Assembly: GCF_003945765.1 (NCBI RefSeq)
Contig: NZ_CP027712.1
Location: 1,178,001-1,242,000 of the forward strand
Source of the DNA: Pseudomonas chlororaphis subsp. chlororaphis
Lineage (GTDB): Bacteria > Pseudomonadota > Gammaproteobacteria > Pseudomonadales > Pseudomonadaceae
Direction: 5' to 3'
Length of the DNA: 64,000 bases
Shown here: in pieces, positions 47,920 through 57,700 of the stretch
Numbering within the stretch: position 1 is the stretch's first letter
Layout: the number at the start of each line of letters is the position of its first letter
Translations under genes and position numbers: made by a program
Notes under the pieces: model-generated
The model's input: only the letters and a program-made list of their open reading frames with translations
Database searches by the model: none
Told to the model about the DNA's origin: nothing

Positions 47920-49725
47920 TCAGGCCGCCGTATCCTTCTGAATCAACGCCACCAGGGTCCAGCCCGCGGAGGGCTTGAGGGCGCTGCCTGGCGTCAGCAC
48001 ATGCACCCAGCCGCTGTTGTCGCGAGCGAACAGCAGGGTCGCCCGCTCACCATGCAGCGCCTGGTAATCCTCCCAGCCAAAACCTTCGGTCAGGTTGGTG
48101 CTGTACAGCTCCGCACCCTGTCCCAGCAGGCTGGCCAGTTTGCTGTAGGACAGCGTCTCGTTACCCAGCAGGTGCCCGCGATGTTCATGGCTGGCCCGGT
48201 GCTTGTCGGTGCGCCGGCTTTCCTGGCTGTTGGCCAGGCCGAACAGGCGCTGATGGCCGAAGTCGTGGCGAAAACGCATGGAGGCCAGGGTGTTCAATTC
48301 GCCGGAGGGCGACAGCGCCAGCAGATGGCCAAGCCCCACCAGGTCCAGATGGGCATCGGCATGTTGCGATGCCGGGTTGCCGAAATAGGTCGGCAGGCCG
48401 TCCATGCGCGCGGCACGGATGTTTTCCCAGCTCGAGTCGGTCAGCAGCACGCGGCTGCCCAGTTGTTGCAGGGCCTTGCCGATGGCTCGCGCCGGAGCGT
48501 TCGCGCCGACGATCAGGAAGCCGCTTGGCGCCGGTTCCGCGACCTTCAGCAGACGTGCCAGCGGCCGCGCAGTGGCACTTTGCAGCACCACGGTGCCGAT
48601 GATCACGGCAAAGGTCAGCGGTACCAGCAGCAGCGCCCCTTCATGACCAGCTTGGTCCAGGCGAATGGCGAAGATCGCCGAGACCGCCGCGGCAACGATG
48701 CCTCGAGGCGCGATCCAGGCCAGCAGGGCCCGCTCGCGCCAGCTCAGGTTCGAACCAGCGGTGGACAGCAGCACGTTCAATGGCCGGGCGATGAACTGGA
48801 TCACCAGCAGCAGAATCAACACCAGCGGCCCCAGGGCGATCAGGGCATGCAGGTCCAGGCGCGCCGCCAGCAGGATGAACAGCCCGGAAATCAGCAGCAC
48901 ACTGAGGTTTTCCTTGAAGTGCAGGATGTGCCGGACGTCGACGTCCTTCATGTTGGCCATCCACATGCCCATCAGGGTCACGGCCAGCAGGCCGGACTCA
49001 TGCATCATCTGGTTGGCGCCGATGAAGATGCCCAGCACCGCCGCCAGCGTGGCCAGGTTGTGCAGGTATTCCGGCAGCCACTGGCGGCGCATGATGGTCC
49101 CCAGCACCCAGCCGCCGACGATGCCGAACAGGCTGCCGCAGAGGATCACCCCGCCGAAGGTCATCAGGCTGTGCTGCAGGCCCTGGCCCTCGGCGCTGGC
49201 GATGATGAAGCTGTAGACCACTACCGCCAGCAGGGCACCGATCGGGTCGATGACGATGCCTTCCCAGCGCAGGATGTTGGCGATCGACGCCTTGGGCCGC
49301 ACCACCCGCAGCATGGGCACGATCACGGTGGGTCCGGTGACCAGGGTCAGGGTGCCGAACAGCAGCGCCAGCAACCAGTCGAAGCCCAGCAGCCAGTGCG
49401 TGGCCAGGGTGATCACCGCCCAGGTCGAAAGGGCGCCGATGGTCACCAGCCGGTGCACCACCTTGCCGATCTCGCGCCACTCCGACAGGTGCAGGGTCAG
49501 GCTGCCTTCAAACAGGATCAAGGCCACCGCCAGCGACACCAGTGGCATCAGCAGCGGTCCGAACAGTTCCTGCGGGTCGAGCCAGCCCAGGACCGGGCCG
49601 GCGAGAATGCCGCTCAACAGCAGGAACAGAATGGCCGGCAGTTTCAGGCGCCAGGCCAGCCATTGGCAGCCCACTGCCGCCACGCCTATGCCGCCAAAGG
49701 CCAACAGAATCTGTTGTTCGTTCAT
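47920..49725 (-). CDS. CPA1-type cation:proton antiporter with NAD-binding domain
   Basis: A 601-residue membrane protein. The first ~390 residues have about 12 hydrophobic segments and the antiporter core GTLTLVTGPTVIVPM and LRWEGIVIDPIGALL, with the ion-binding aspartate. A TrkA-N/RCK-like Rossmann domain follows (about 400-500, GFLIVGANAPARAIGKALQQLG), and a C-terminal domain of about 100 residues ends the protein. It probably exchanges Na+ or K+ for H+ under nucleotide control; the ion is not determinable. Confidence 0.9.
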   Translation of the reverse strand: MNEQQILLAFGGIGVAAVGCQWLAWRLKLPAILFLLLSGILAGPVLGWLDPQELFGPLLMPLVSLAVALILFEGSLTLHLSEWREIGKVVHRLVTIGALSTWAVITLATHWLLGFDWLLALLFGTLTLVTGPTVIVPMLRVVRPKASIANILRWEGIVIDPIGALLAVVVYSFIIASAEGQGLQHSLMTFGGVILCGSLFGIVGGWVLGTIMRRQWLPEYLHNLATLAAVLGIFIGANQMMHESGLLAVTLMGMWMANMKDVDVRHILHFKENLSVLLISGLFILLAARLDLHALIALGPLVLILLLVIQFIARPLNVLLSTAGSNLSWRERALLAWIAPRGIVAAAVSAIFAIRLDQAGHEGALLLVPLTFAVIIGTVVLQSATARPLARLLKVAEPAPSGFLIVGANAPARAIGKALQQLGSRVLLTDSSWENIRAARMDGLPTYFGNPASQHADAHLDLVGLGHLLALSPSGELNTLASMRFRHDFGHQRLFGLANSQESRRTDKHRASHEHRGHLLGNETLSYSKLASLLGQGAELYSTNLTEGFGWEDYQALHGERATLLFARDNSGWVHVLTPGSALKPSAGWTLVALIQKDTAA

Positions 49726-49832
49726 TGAAGCTCCCTGTTCCTTGAAATAGCGGGCTATGAAAGACTAGCGACCCTCTGCACAGTTCACTATTTATTTGCG
49801 CCCGGCCTCAAGGCCGCGCCTTTCGAGTATTT

Positions 49833-50729
49833 ATGCCTGCCATCGACCATCCCCTGATAGACCGTTTCCTCGATGCGCTATGGCTGGAAAAGGGCCTTTC
49901 GGACAACACCCGCGAGGCCTATCGCAGTGACCTGGCGTTGTTCAACGGCTGGCTGCAGGAAAAGGGGCTGGAGCTGGTGAATGCCGGCCGCGAGCTGATT
50001 CTCGACCACCTCGCCTGGCGGGTGGAGCAGGCCTACAAGCCACGCTCGACCGCGCGTTTTCTCTCCGGGGTGCGCGGCTTCTATCGTTACCTGCTGCGGG
50101 AAAAGCTGATTGCCGTGGACCCCACGCTGCAAGTCGACATGCCGCAGTTGGGGCGGCCGTTGCCCAAGTCTTTGTCGGAGGCCGATGTCGAGGCCCTGCT
50201 GGCCGCTCCCGACCTGAGCGAGGCCATCGGCCAGCGCGATCGCGCCATGCTTGAAGTCCTGTATGCCTGCGGCCTGCGGGTGACCGAGCTGATCAGCCTG
50301 ACCCTGGAGCAGGTCAACCTGCGCCAGGGCGTGTTGCGGGTGATGGGCAAGGGCAGCAAGGAGCGCCTGGTGCCGATGGGCGAGGAAGCGATTGTCTGGG
50401 TCGAGCGCTACATGCGCGATGCCCGTGGCGAGCTGCTCGGCGGGCGGCCCAGCGATGTGCTGTTCCCCAGCCAACGTGGCGAGCAGATGACCCGGCAGAC
50501 CTTCTGGCACCGGATCAAGCATCAGGCCAAGGTCGCCGGGATCGGCAAGTCGCTGTCGCCGCATACCTTGCGACATGCCTTCGCCACCCATCTGCTCAAC
50601 CACGGCGCCGACCTGCGGGTGGTGCAGATGCTGCTGGGCCACAGCGATCTGTCGACCACCCAGATCTACACCCATGTCGCCCGGGCCCGTTTGCAGGACC
50701 TGCATGCCAAGCACCATCCCCGCGGTTGA
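49833..50729 (+). CDS. xerD: Site-specific tyrosine recombinase XerD
   Basis: A 298-residue recombinase that with XerC resolves chromosome dimers at dif. The N-terminal SAM-like core-binding domain (FLDALWLEKGLSDNTREAYRSDL) precedes the catalytic domain with YACGLRVTELISL, HTLRHAFATHLLNHGADLR, LLGHSDLSTTQIYTHV; the tyrosine nucleophile is in the last motif. It is a housekeeping recombinase, not a sign of a mobile element; the dsbC gene follows, as in other pseudomonads. Confidence 0.97.
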   Translation: MPAIDHPLIDRFLDALWLEKGLSDNTREAYRSDLALFNGWLQEKGLELVNAGRELILDHLAWRVEQAYKPRSTARFLSGVRGFYRYLLREKLIAVDPTLQVDMPQLGRPLPKSLSEADVEALLAAPDLSEAIGQRDRAMLEVLYACGLRVTELISLTLEQVNLRQGVLRVMGKGSKERLVPMGEEAIVWVERYMRDARGELLGGRPSDVLFPSQRGEQMTRQTFWHRIKHQAKVAGIGKSLSPHTLRHAFATHLLNHGADLRVVQMLLGHSDLSTTQIYTHVARARLQDLHAKHHPRG

Positions 50730-50936
50730 GTGAGGTGTCGGTCGCCGCGAACGCCGGCTGCGGCGACCCGGGAGCGGTTCCGCGCCGATCGGCAAATGAC
50801 CGGCTTGGCTCAGCGGGAGCCCGCCAGGCGGGCCTTATGTGGTAGGCTTTGCCGGTTTACAAAGTGGGCCGTTATGACCCGGTGTTCCAGTACGGGCGTT
50901 CTGACCGTCCCATTTGTCCGCCTTCAGGAGTTCCCA

Positions 50937-51668
50937 ATGCGCGTGACCCAGATAATCGCCGCGGCAGCCATTGCGTTGGCCAGTACCTTTGTTATGGCCG
51001 ATGACGCCGCCGAAAAAGCGATTCGTAAAAGCCTCCAGGGCCTGCAACTCGAAGTCCCGGTAGAAAGCATCAGCGCCAGCCCGCTGCCCGGTGTCTATGA
51101 AGTCAAGCTCAAGGGCAGCCGCGTGCTGTACGCCAGCGCCGACGGCCAGTTCGTGATGCAGGGCTACCTGTTCCAGCTCAAGGACGGCAAGCCGGTCAAC
51201 CTGACCGAAAAGACCGAGCGCCTGGGCGTGGCCAAGCTGATCAACGCCATTCCGGTCGCTGAAACCGTGGTCTACCCGGCTATCGGCGAAACCAAGACCC
51301 ACATCACCGTCTTCACCGACACCACCTGCCCGTACTGCCACAAGCTGCACGCCGAAGTGCCTGAGCTGAACAAGATGGGCGTGGAAGTGCGTTATGTCGC
51401 CTTCCCGCGCCAGGGCCTGGGTTCGCCGGGCGACGAGCAATTGCAGGCGGTCTGGTGCTCGGCCGACAAGAAAGCGGCCATGGACAAGATGGTCGATGGC
51501 AAGGAAATCAAGGCCGCCAAGTGCGCCAACCCGGTTTCCAAGCAATTCGCCCTGGGCCAGTCGATCGGGGTGAACGGCACGCCGGCCATCGTTTTGGCCG
51601 ACGGCCAAGTGATTCCGGGCTACCAGCCTGCGCCACAAGTCGCCAAACTGGCGCTGGGCGCGAAATAA
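50937..51668 (+). CDS. dsbC: Thiol:disulfide isomerase DsbC
   Basis: A 243-residue periplasmic disulfide isomerase. The signal peptide is residues 1-21 (TQIIAAAAIALASTFVMA). The N-terminal dimerisation domain is followed by the thioredoxin domain with C131-P-Y-C134 (TDTTCPYCHKLH) and the cis-proline GVNGTPAIVLADG. The ATG at 50937 has AGGAG shortly before it; the long upstream in-frame extension lacks a signal peptide and is not used. Confidence 0.96.
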   Translation: MRVTQIIAAAAIALASTFVMADDAAEKAIRKSLQGLQLEVPVESISASPLPGVYEVKLKGSRVLYASADGQFVMQGYLFQLKDGKPVNLTEKTERLGVAKLINAIPVAETVVYPAIGETKTHITVFTDTTCPYCHKLHAEVPELNKMGVEVRYVAFPRQGLGSPGDEQLQAVWCSADKKAAMDKMVDGKEIKAAKCANPVSKQFALGQSIGVNGTPAIVLADGQVIPGYQPAPQVAKLALGAK

Positions 51669-51799
51669 TCCTGCGTCGTCGAGCCTTTGACGATCATGAC
51701 GCGGCGGTTGTGGCCGACGCGTCATTAATAGAGAGCCGTGTGGTTTGCGGCTGTTTTCCACGGCCGACCTAGTGTCGGCCGTTTCATGGGGAGTTCAGA

Positions 51800-53104
51800 G
51801 TGAATCCGGTCAAAGTGGGCATCTGTGGGCTGGGTACCGTCGGTGGCGGTACCTTCAATGTACTTCAGCGTAACGCCGAGGAAATTGCTCGTCGTGCCGG
51901 GCGTGGAATCGAAGTGGCACAAATTGCCATGCGCACGCCAAAGCCTCAGTTCCAAACGACCGGTATTGCGATTACCAACGATGTGTTCGAAGTGGCCACG
52001 AACCCTGAGATCGACATCGTCATAGAGCTGATGGGCGGCTATACCGTTGCCCGCGAGCTGGTACTCAAGGCCATCGAGCATGGTAAACATGTGGTCACCG
52101 CCAACAAGGCGCTTATCGCCGTACACGGTAACGAAATTTTCGCCAAGGCCCGTGAGAAGGGTGTGATCGTGGCGTTCGAGGCCGCCGTGGCGGGTGGTAT
52201 TCCAGTCATCAAGGCGATCCGCGAAGGCCTGTCGGCCAACCGTATCAACTGGGTGGCCGGGATCATCAACGGCACTGGCAACTTCATTCTCACCGAAATG
52301 CGCGAGAAGGGTCGCACCTTCGAAGACGTGCTGGTCGAGGCCCAGGCCCTGGGTTACGCCGAAGCCGACCCGACCTTCGACGTCGAAGGCATCGACGCCG
52401 CGCACAAGCTGACCATCCTGGCGTCCATCGCCTTTGGTATCCCGCTGCAGTTCGACAAGGCCTACACCGAAGGCATCACCAAGCTGACCACCGCCGACGT
52501 GAACTACGCCGAGGCCCTGGGTTATCGCATCAAGCACCTGGGCGTGGCCCGCCGCACCGATGCCGGCATCGAGCTGCGCGTGCACCCGACGCTGATCCCG
52601 GCCGATCGTCTGATCGCCAACGTCAATGGCGTGTTCAACGCGGTGATGGTCAACGGCGACGCCGTCGGCTCCACCCTGTACTACGGCGCCGGCGCCGGCA
52701 TGGAGCCGACCGCTTCGTCGGTGATCGCCGACCTGGTGGACGTGGTTCGCGCCATGACCAGCGACCCGGAAAACCGTGTGCCGCACCTGGCCTTCCAGCC
52801 GGACTCGCTGTCGGCGCACCCGATCCTGCCGATCGAGGCCTGCGAAAGCGCCTACTATCTGCGGATCCAGGCCAAGGATCACCCGGGCGTACTGGCCCAG
52901 GTGGCGAGCATCCTGTCCGAGCGCGGCATCAACATCGAGTCGATCATGCAGAAAGAGGTCGAAGAACACGACGGCCTGGTGCCGATGATCCTGCTGACCC
53001 ACCGTGTGGTGGAACAGCGCATCAACGATGCGATCACCGCGCTGGAAGCCCTGCAGGGCGTGGTCGGTCCGGTCGTGCGGATCCGTGTCGAACATCTGAA
53101 TTAA
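51800..53104 (+). CDS. hom: Homoserine dehydrogenase
   Basis: A 434-residue NAD(P)-dependent enzyme that reduces aspartate semialdehyde to homoserine in the threonine/methionine branch. The Rossmann motif is GICGLGTVGGGTF, the substrate region KHVVTANKALIA and AGIINGTGNFILTEM, and an ACT domain (about 350-430, KDHPGVLAQVASILSERGINIES) allows feedback by threonine. It starts with GTG and precedes thrC. Confidence 0.97.
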   Translation: MNPVKVGICGLGTVGGGTFNVLQRNAEEIARRAGRGIEVAQIAMRTPKPQFQTTGIAITNDVFEVATNPEIDIVIELMGGYTVARELVLKAIEHGKHVVTANKALIAVHGNEIFAKAREKGVIVAFEAAVAGGIPVIKAIREGLSANRINWVAGIINGTGNFILTEMREKGRTFEDVLVEAQALGYAEADPTFDVEGIDAAHKLTILASIAFGIPLQFDKAYTEGITKLTTADVNYAEALGYRIKHLGVARRTDAGIELRVHPTLIPADRLIANVNGVFNAVMVNGDAVGSTLYYGAGAGMEPTASSVIADLVDVVRAMTSDPENRVPHLAFQPDSLSAHPILPIEACESAYYLRIQAKDHPGVLAQVASILSERGINIESIMQKEVEEHDGLVPMILLTHRVVEQRINDAITALEALQGVVGPVVRIRVEHLN

Positions 53105-53125
53105 TTCAGCGGCAAGCGCCAAGCC

Positions 53126-53183
53126 GCAAGCTGCAAGTAAAAGCCGATTCGCTTTGACTTGTCGCCTGTCACTTGAAGCTTGC
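53126..53183. repeat. Inverted repeat element between hom and thrC
   Basis: GCAAGCTGCAAGT (53126-53138) and ACTTGAAGCTTGC (53171-53183) are near-perfect inverted arms around about 32 bases. This GCAAGCT-type sequence resembles a short repeat known to be scattered in fluorescent pseudomonads. It would fold in the hom-thrC transcript. Confidence 0.6.
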
Positions 53184-53208
53184 AGCTCCACACCAAAGGT
53201 TTGCTTAT

Positions 53209-54618
53209 ATGCGTTACATCAGCACCCGCGGCCAGGCACCGGCCCTGAATTTCGAAGACGTCCTGCTGGCCGGCCTGGCAAGCGACGGCGGTCTGTACGT
53301 ACCGGAAAACCTGCCACGTTTCACCCAGGAGGAAATCGCTTCCTGGGCCGGCCTGCCGTATCACGAGCTGGCGTTCCGGGTGATGCGCCCGTTCGTCACC
53401 GGCAGCATTCCGGATGCCGACTTCAAGAAAATCCTTGAGGAAACCTACGGCGCTTTCTCCCACAACGCCATCGCTCCGCTGCGCCAGCTGAACGGCAACG
53501 AGTGGGTCCTGGAGCTGTTCCACGGCCCGACCCTGGCGTTCAAGGACTTCGCCCTGCAGCTGCTGGGTCGCCTGCTGGACTACGTGCTGGAGAAGCGCGG
53601 CGAGCGCGTGGTGATCATCGGCGCCACTTCCGGTGATACCGGTTCGGCCGCCATCGAAGGCTGCAAGCGTTGCGACAACGTCGATATCTTCATCCTGCAC
53701 CCGCACAACCGTGTGTCCGAAGTGCAGCGCCGGCAGATGACCACCATCTTCGGCGAGAACATCCATAACATCGCCATCGAAGGCAACTTCGACGACTGCC
53801 AGGAAATGGTCAAGGCCAGCTTCGCCGACCAGGGCTTCCTCAAGGGCACCCGCCTGGTGGCGGTGAACTCGATCAACTGGGCGCGGATCATGGCCCAGAT
53901 CGTCTACTACTTCCACGCAGCCCTGCAACTGGGAGGCCCGGCGCGTTCGGTGGCGTTCTCGGTGCCGACCGGCAACTTCGGCGATATCTTCGCCGGTTAC
54001 CTGGCCCGCAACATGGGCCTGCCGATCAATCAGTTGATCGTCGCCACCAACCGCAACGACATCCTGCACCGCTTCATGAGCGGCAACCAGTACGTCAAGG
54101 AAACCCTGCACGCGACCCTGTCGCCGTCGATGGACATCATGGTCTCGTCGAACTTCGAGCGCCTGCTGTTCGACCTGCACGGTCGCAACGGTGCCGCGCT
54201 GGCCGGGCTGATGGACTCCTTCAAGCAGGGTGGCGGTTTCAGCGTCGAGCAGGAGCGCTGGACCGAAGCGCGCAAGCTGTTCGACTCCCTGGCCGTGGAC
54301 GACGCCCAGACCTGCGAGACCATCGCCGAAGTCTTCGCCCAGACTGGCGAAGTGCTCGACCCGCACACCGCGATCGGCGTCAAGGCCGCCCGTGAGTGCC
54401 GTCGCAGCCTGGATATCCCGATGGTGGTGCTGGGCACCGCGCATCCGGTGAAGTTCCCGGAAGCGGTGGAGCAGGCCGGGATCGGCAAGGCCCTGGAATT
54501 GCCGGCGCACCTGTCCGATCTGTTCGAGCGCGAAGAGCGTTGCACCGTCCTGGCCAACGACCTGAAGGCCGTCCAGGCCTTCGTCAGCCAGCACGGCAAT
54601 CGCGGCAAACCGCTCTGA
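53209..54618 (+). CDS. thrC: Threonine synthase
   Basis: A 469-residue PLP enzyme that turns phosphohomoserine into threonine. The cofactor lysine is K112 in HGPTLAFKDFALQLLG; the phosphate loop GATSGDTGSAAIEG follows, and the N-terminal segment YISTRGQAPALNFEDVLLAGLASDGGLYVPE is typical of the longer type. The ATG at 53209 is chosen as the family starts there. It forms a pair with hom, with the repeat element in the 104-base gap. Confidence 0.97.
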   Translation: MRYISTRGQAPALNFEDVLLAGLASDGGLYVPENLPRFTQEEIASWAGLPYHELAFRVMRPFVTGSIPDADFKKILEETYGAFSHNAIAPLRQLNGNEWVLELFHGPTLAFKDFALQLLGRLLDYVLEKRGERVVIIGATSGDTGSAAIEGCKRCDNVDIFILHPHNRVSEVQRRQMTTIFGENIHNIAIEGNFDDCQEMVKASFADQGFLKGTRLVAVNSINWARIMAQIVYYFHAALQLGGPARSVAFSVPTGNFGDIFAGYLARNMGLPINQLIVATNRNDILHRFMSGNQYVKETLHATLSPSMDIMVSSNFERLLFDLHGRNGAALAGLMDSFKQGGGFSVEQERWTEARKLFDSLAVDDAQTCETIAEVFAQTGEVLDPHTAIGVKAARECRRSLDIPMVVLGTAHPVKFPEAVEQAGIGKALELPAHLSDLFEREERCTVLANDLKAVQAFVSQHGNRGKPL

Positions 54619-54640
54619 TCGACTGACATCGATCGTCAAC

Positions 54641-54670
54641 AAGGCCCGTCTCTGACGGGCTTTGTCTTTT
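54641..54670 (+). terminator. Intrinsic terminator of thrC
   Basis: GCCCGTC (54644-54650) pairs with GACGGGC (54654-54660) around a 3-base loop, followed by TTTGTCTTTT. Confidence 0.88.
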
Positions 54671-54772
54671 TATACACAGGCTGTTTATCGCGGCGTGCCT
54701 TCAATGACGGAGCTTAAGGACGGAGCTCAAGGACAGGGCGGCGACGCGTCGAGGATCACCCACAGGATACTT

Positions 54773-57700
54773 ATGTTGCTGCGCCCGGTTTTGTGCACAT
54801 TGATGGTTTTGGCGACGCTGGCCCTGGCCCCGTGCCTGATGGCGGCGCAGAACCTGCCCTTCAAGCTGGTGCCAGCCTTCGTCGAACTGGAGCCGCTCAC
54901 CCTGGCCCCGGTCGAACGGCAATGGCTGGCGGGCCGTGGCACCTTGAAGGTGGGCATTTCGATCGATGACTACCAGCCGATCGACATCACGCGCGACCGC
55001 AATCGTTACCAGGGTATCAGCGCCGACTACCTGAGCCTGGTCGGCGAACGCCTGGGCATGCCCATGGAGGTGTTGGGGTTCTCCGAGCGCGAGCAAGCGG
55101 TCGAGGCGCTGCGCAATGGCACGATCGATATTCTCACCAGCGCCAACGGTTACGAGCGCGGGGTTGCCGGTCTGCACTTTTCCAGCGACTACATGCCTGA
55201 CCGGGCGGTGGTGGTCGTACGCCGGGACGAGGCCCAGATCCCCGAGGACCTGGCCGGCAAGAAAGTGGTGCTGCTGGAAGGGTATGCGGACGCGAAGGTC
55301 GCCCACGCGGCTTATCCCCACAGCCAGATCATTCTCTCGCCCAATCTGTACAGCGGCCTGGAAGCGCTGAATCAGGGGGATGTCGATGCCTTTATCGGCA
55401 ATGAAGTGATCGTCCGTGCCTACAAGGCGCTGCGTCCTTACCTGGGGTTGCAGGTCCGCACCGGCAGCCGGCTGCCGCCGATCGGCTTTGCCTTCGCCAC
55501 GCGCCAGAGCGACCCGTTGTTGAGCCGCCTGATCGAGCGAGCGCTGGAGAGCATCGACGATTCCACGGACCGGGAAATCCTGGCCCGCTGGACTACCGGG
55601 CTGGGCGCCAGCACCGGCGACGAGCGGATCAAGTTGAGCAAGGCGGAGCGCGCCTGGCTGCTCGAACATCAGCATGTGGTGGTGGCTTCCCAGCAGTACC
55701 CACCCTACGTGTTCAAGGACAAGGACGGCCAGTGGACCGGGCTGAACATCGACCTGCTCAACCGCATTTCGAGAATGACCGGCCTGCAGTTCATCCAGGA
55801 GGAAAGCTTTTCCACGACCCATACCCTGGACCTGCTGCTCAAGGGCCGGGCCCAGATGAACACCACCTTGTCGGCCAATGACGAGCGCTGCGGCTTCCTC
55901 GACTTCACCCACCCCTTTGGCGGTTCGGCCTGGGTGTTCGTGGTCCGCGTCGAGGACATCCAGCTCAACACCTTCAGCCAGTTGGCGGGCAGGGTGCTGG
56001 CGCTGCCGGCCAAGCATGCGCTGGAGAGCTACGTCCGGCAGAACTACCCGAAGGTCCGCCTGCGTTCGGTCGCTACCTACCAGGAGGCGCGGGCCCTGGT
56101 GGCCAATGGCGAGGCCGACGCGACTATCCAGAATGAAGTCGAGGTGCAGGGGTATCCGGCGAACGGGCTGCGCATCGGCCGCAGTGTCGAAGGCAAGTGG
56201 TCGGCCGACGAGTTGTCGGTGCGCCGGGACCAGCCCGAGCTGCTGAGCATTCTGAACAAGGCCCTGGAAGCCTTCCCGGTGGCCGAGCTCAGCGCCATCC
56301 GCCTGAAATGGCTGGGGGTGACCCCGGTGCCGGTGCCCATGTGGCAGCGGGTGCCAGTGTGGATCTACTGGGTCACCTTCACCGCCATCCTGTTCGGCCT
56401 GCTGTCCCTGGCCTGGAACACCCGGCTCAAGGGGCAGATCCGCCAGCGCCTGCAAGCCGAGCAACGACTCAACGACCAGGTGGCGTTCAAGCGCGCCTTG
56501 CTCGACGGTATCCCCAACCCGATCTTCGTCCGCGACCTGGCCGGGCGCCTGATCACCTGCAACAAAAGCTACGAAACCCAGACCGGCATGCGCCTGGAAC
56601 AGATCAAGGGGCTGTGCCTGACCGAGCTGGATGTGTTGCCCGAGGCCACGGCCCGGCAGTTGCACCGCGAGTTCCTGGAGCAGCTGGAGTCCCAGGAGTC
56701 GGTGTTCGTCGACCGTCAGATCGAGTCCAGAAGGGGCCCGGTGCATGTCTATCAATGGACGGTGCCGTTCTACAGCGCCCAGGGTGAGTTGCAGGGGTTG
56801 CTGGGGGGCTGGATCGATATCACCGAGCGCAAGCGCCTGGAGGAAGAGCTGCTGCAAGCGCGTCGCGCGGCGGATCAGGCGAACTACGCCAAGAGCGCCT
56901 TTCTCTCGACCATGAGCCACGAAATACGCACGCCGATGAATGCGATCATCGGTTTGCTGGAACTGGAAAAGGAACAGGCGCGCCTGCGCGGCATGCCGTT
57001 TTCCGATGCGCTGCGCGTGGCCTACCAATCGGCGCAGGAGCTGGTCGGCCTGATGGGCGATAACCTCGACCTGGCCAAGATCGAGGCCGGGCACATGCAG
57101 CTGGCGCCGCAGACCGTGGCCCTGCGAGGCTTCTTCGAAGACATACAGCAATTGTTCGAGGTCACCGCGCGCAACAAGGGGCTGCATCTGACGCTGGCCT
57201 TCGACAAGGCGGCGGACGGTTTCTACTGGCTCGACCCGCTGCGCCTGCGCCAGGTGCTGCACAACCTGCTGAGCAATGCCCTGAAGTTCACCCAGGCCGG
57301 TGAGGTGCGGGTGTCCGTGGAGCGCCAGGCCGATGAACATGGCGCCGACCGTTTGTGCATCAGCGTGGCCGACACCGGGTCGGGCATCAGCCCCGAGAAG
57401 CAGGCGAGCCTGTTCGATCCGTTCATCCAGGCCCATCTGCAGACGACGCCGGAGCAGGGCGGCACCGGCCTGGGCCTGAGTATCTGCAAGCAACTGGTGG
57501 AGCTGATGGGCGGGCGCATTCTGCTGCAAAGCCAACCTGGCGCGGGAACCACCGTGACCCTTGAGCTTTACCCGGAACAGGTGGTCGAGGATTTCAGCCA
57601 GTCGCCCCAGGTGACTCGCGAGCGCCCGCAGAGCCGTCGCATGTCGGTGCTGGTGGTCGACGACGTGCGCGCCAATCGCATGGTGCTCAGCCAGCAACTG

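Noticed and set aside
49833..50729. XerD as a sign of an integrated element
   Set aside because: It is the housekeeping recombinase in its usual place ahead of dsbC, and no attachment-site duplication is seen.
50730..50936. In-frame extension upstream of dsbC
   Set aside because: It lacks a signal peptide at its N-terminus, while the ATG at 50937 has AGGAG and a proper signal sequence.
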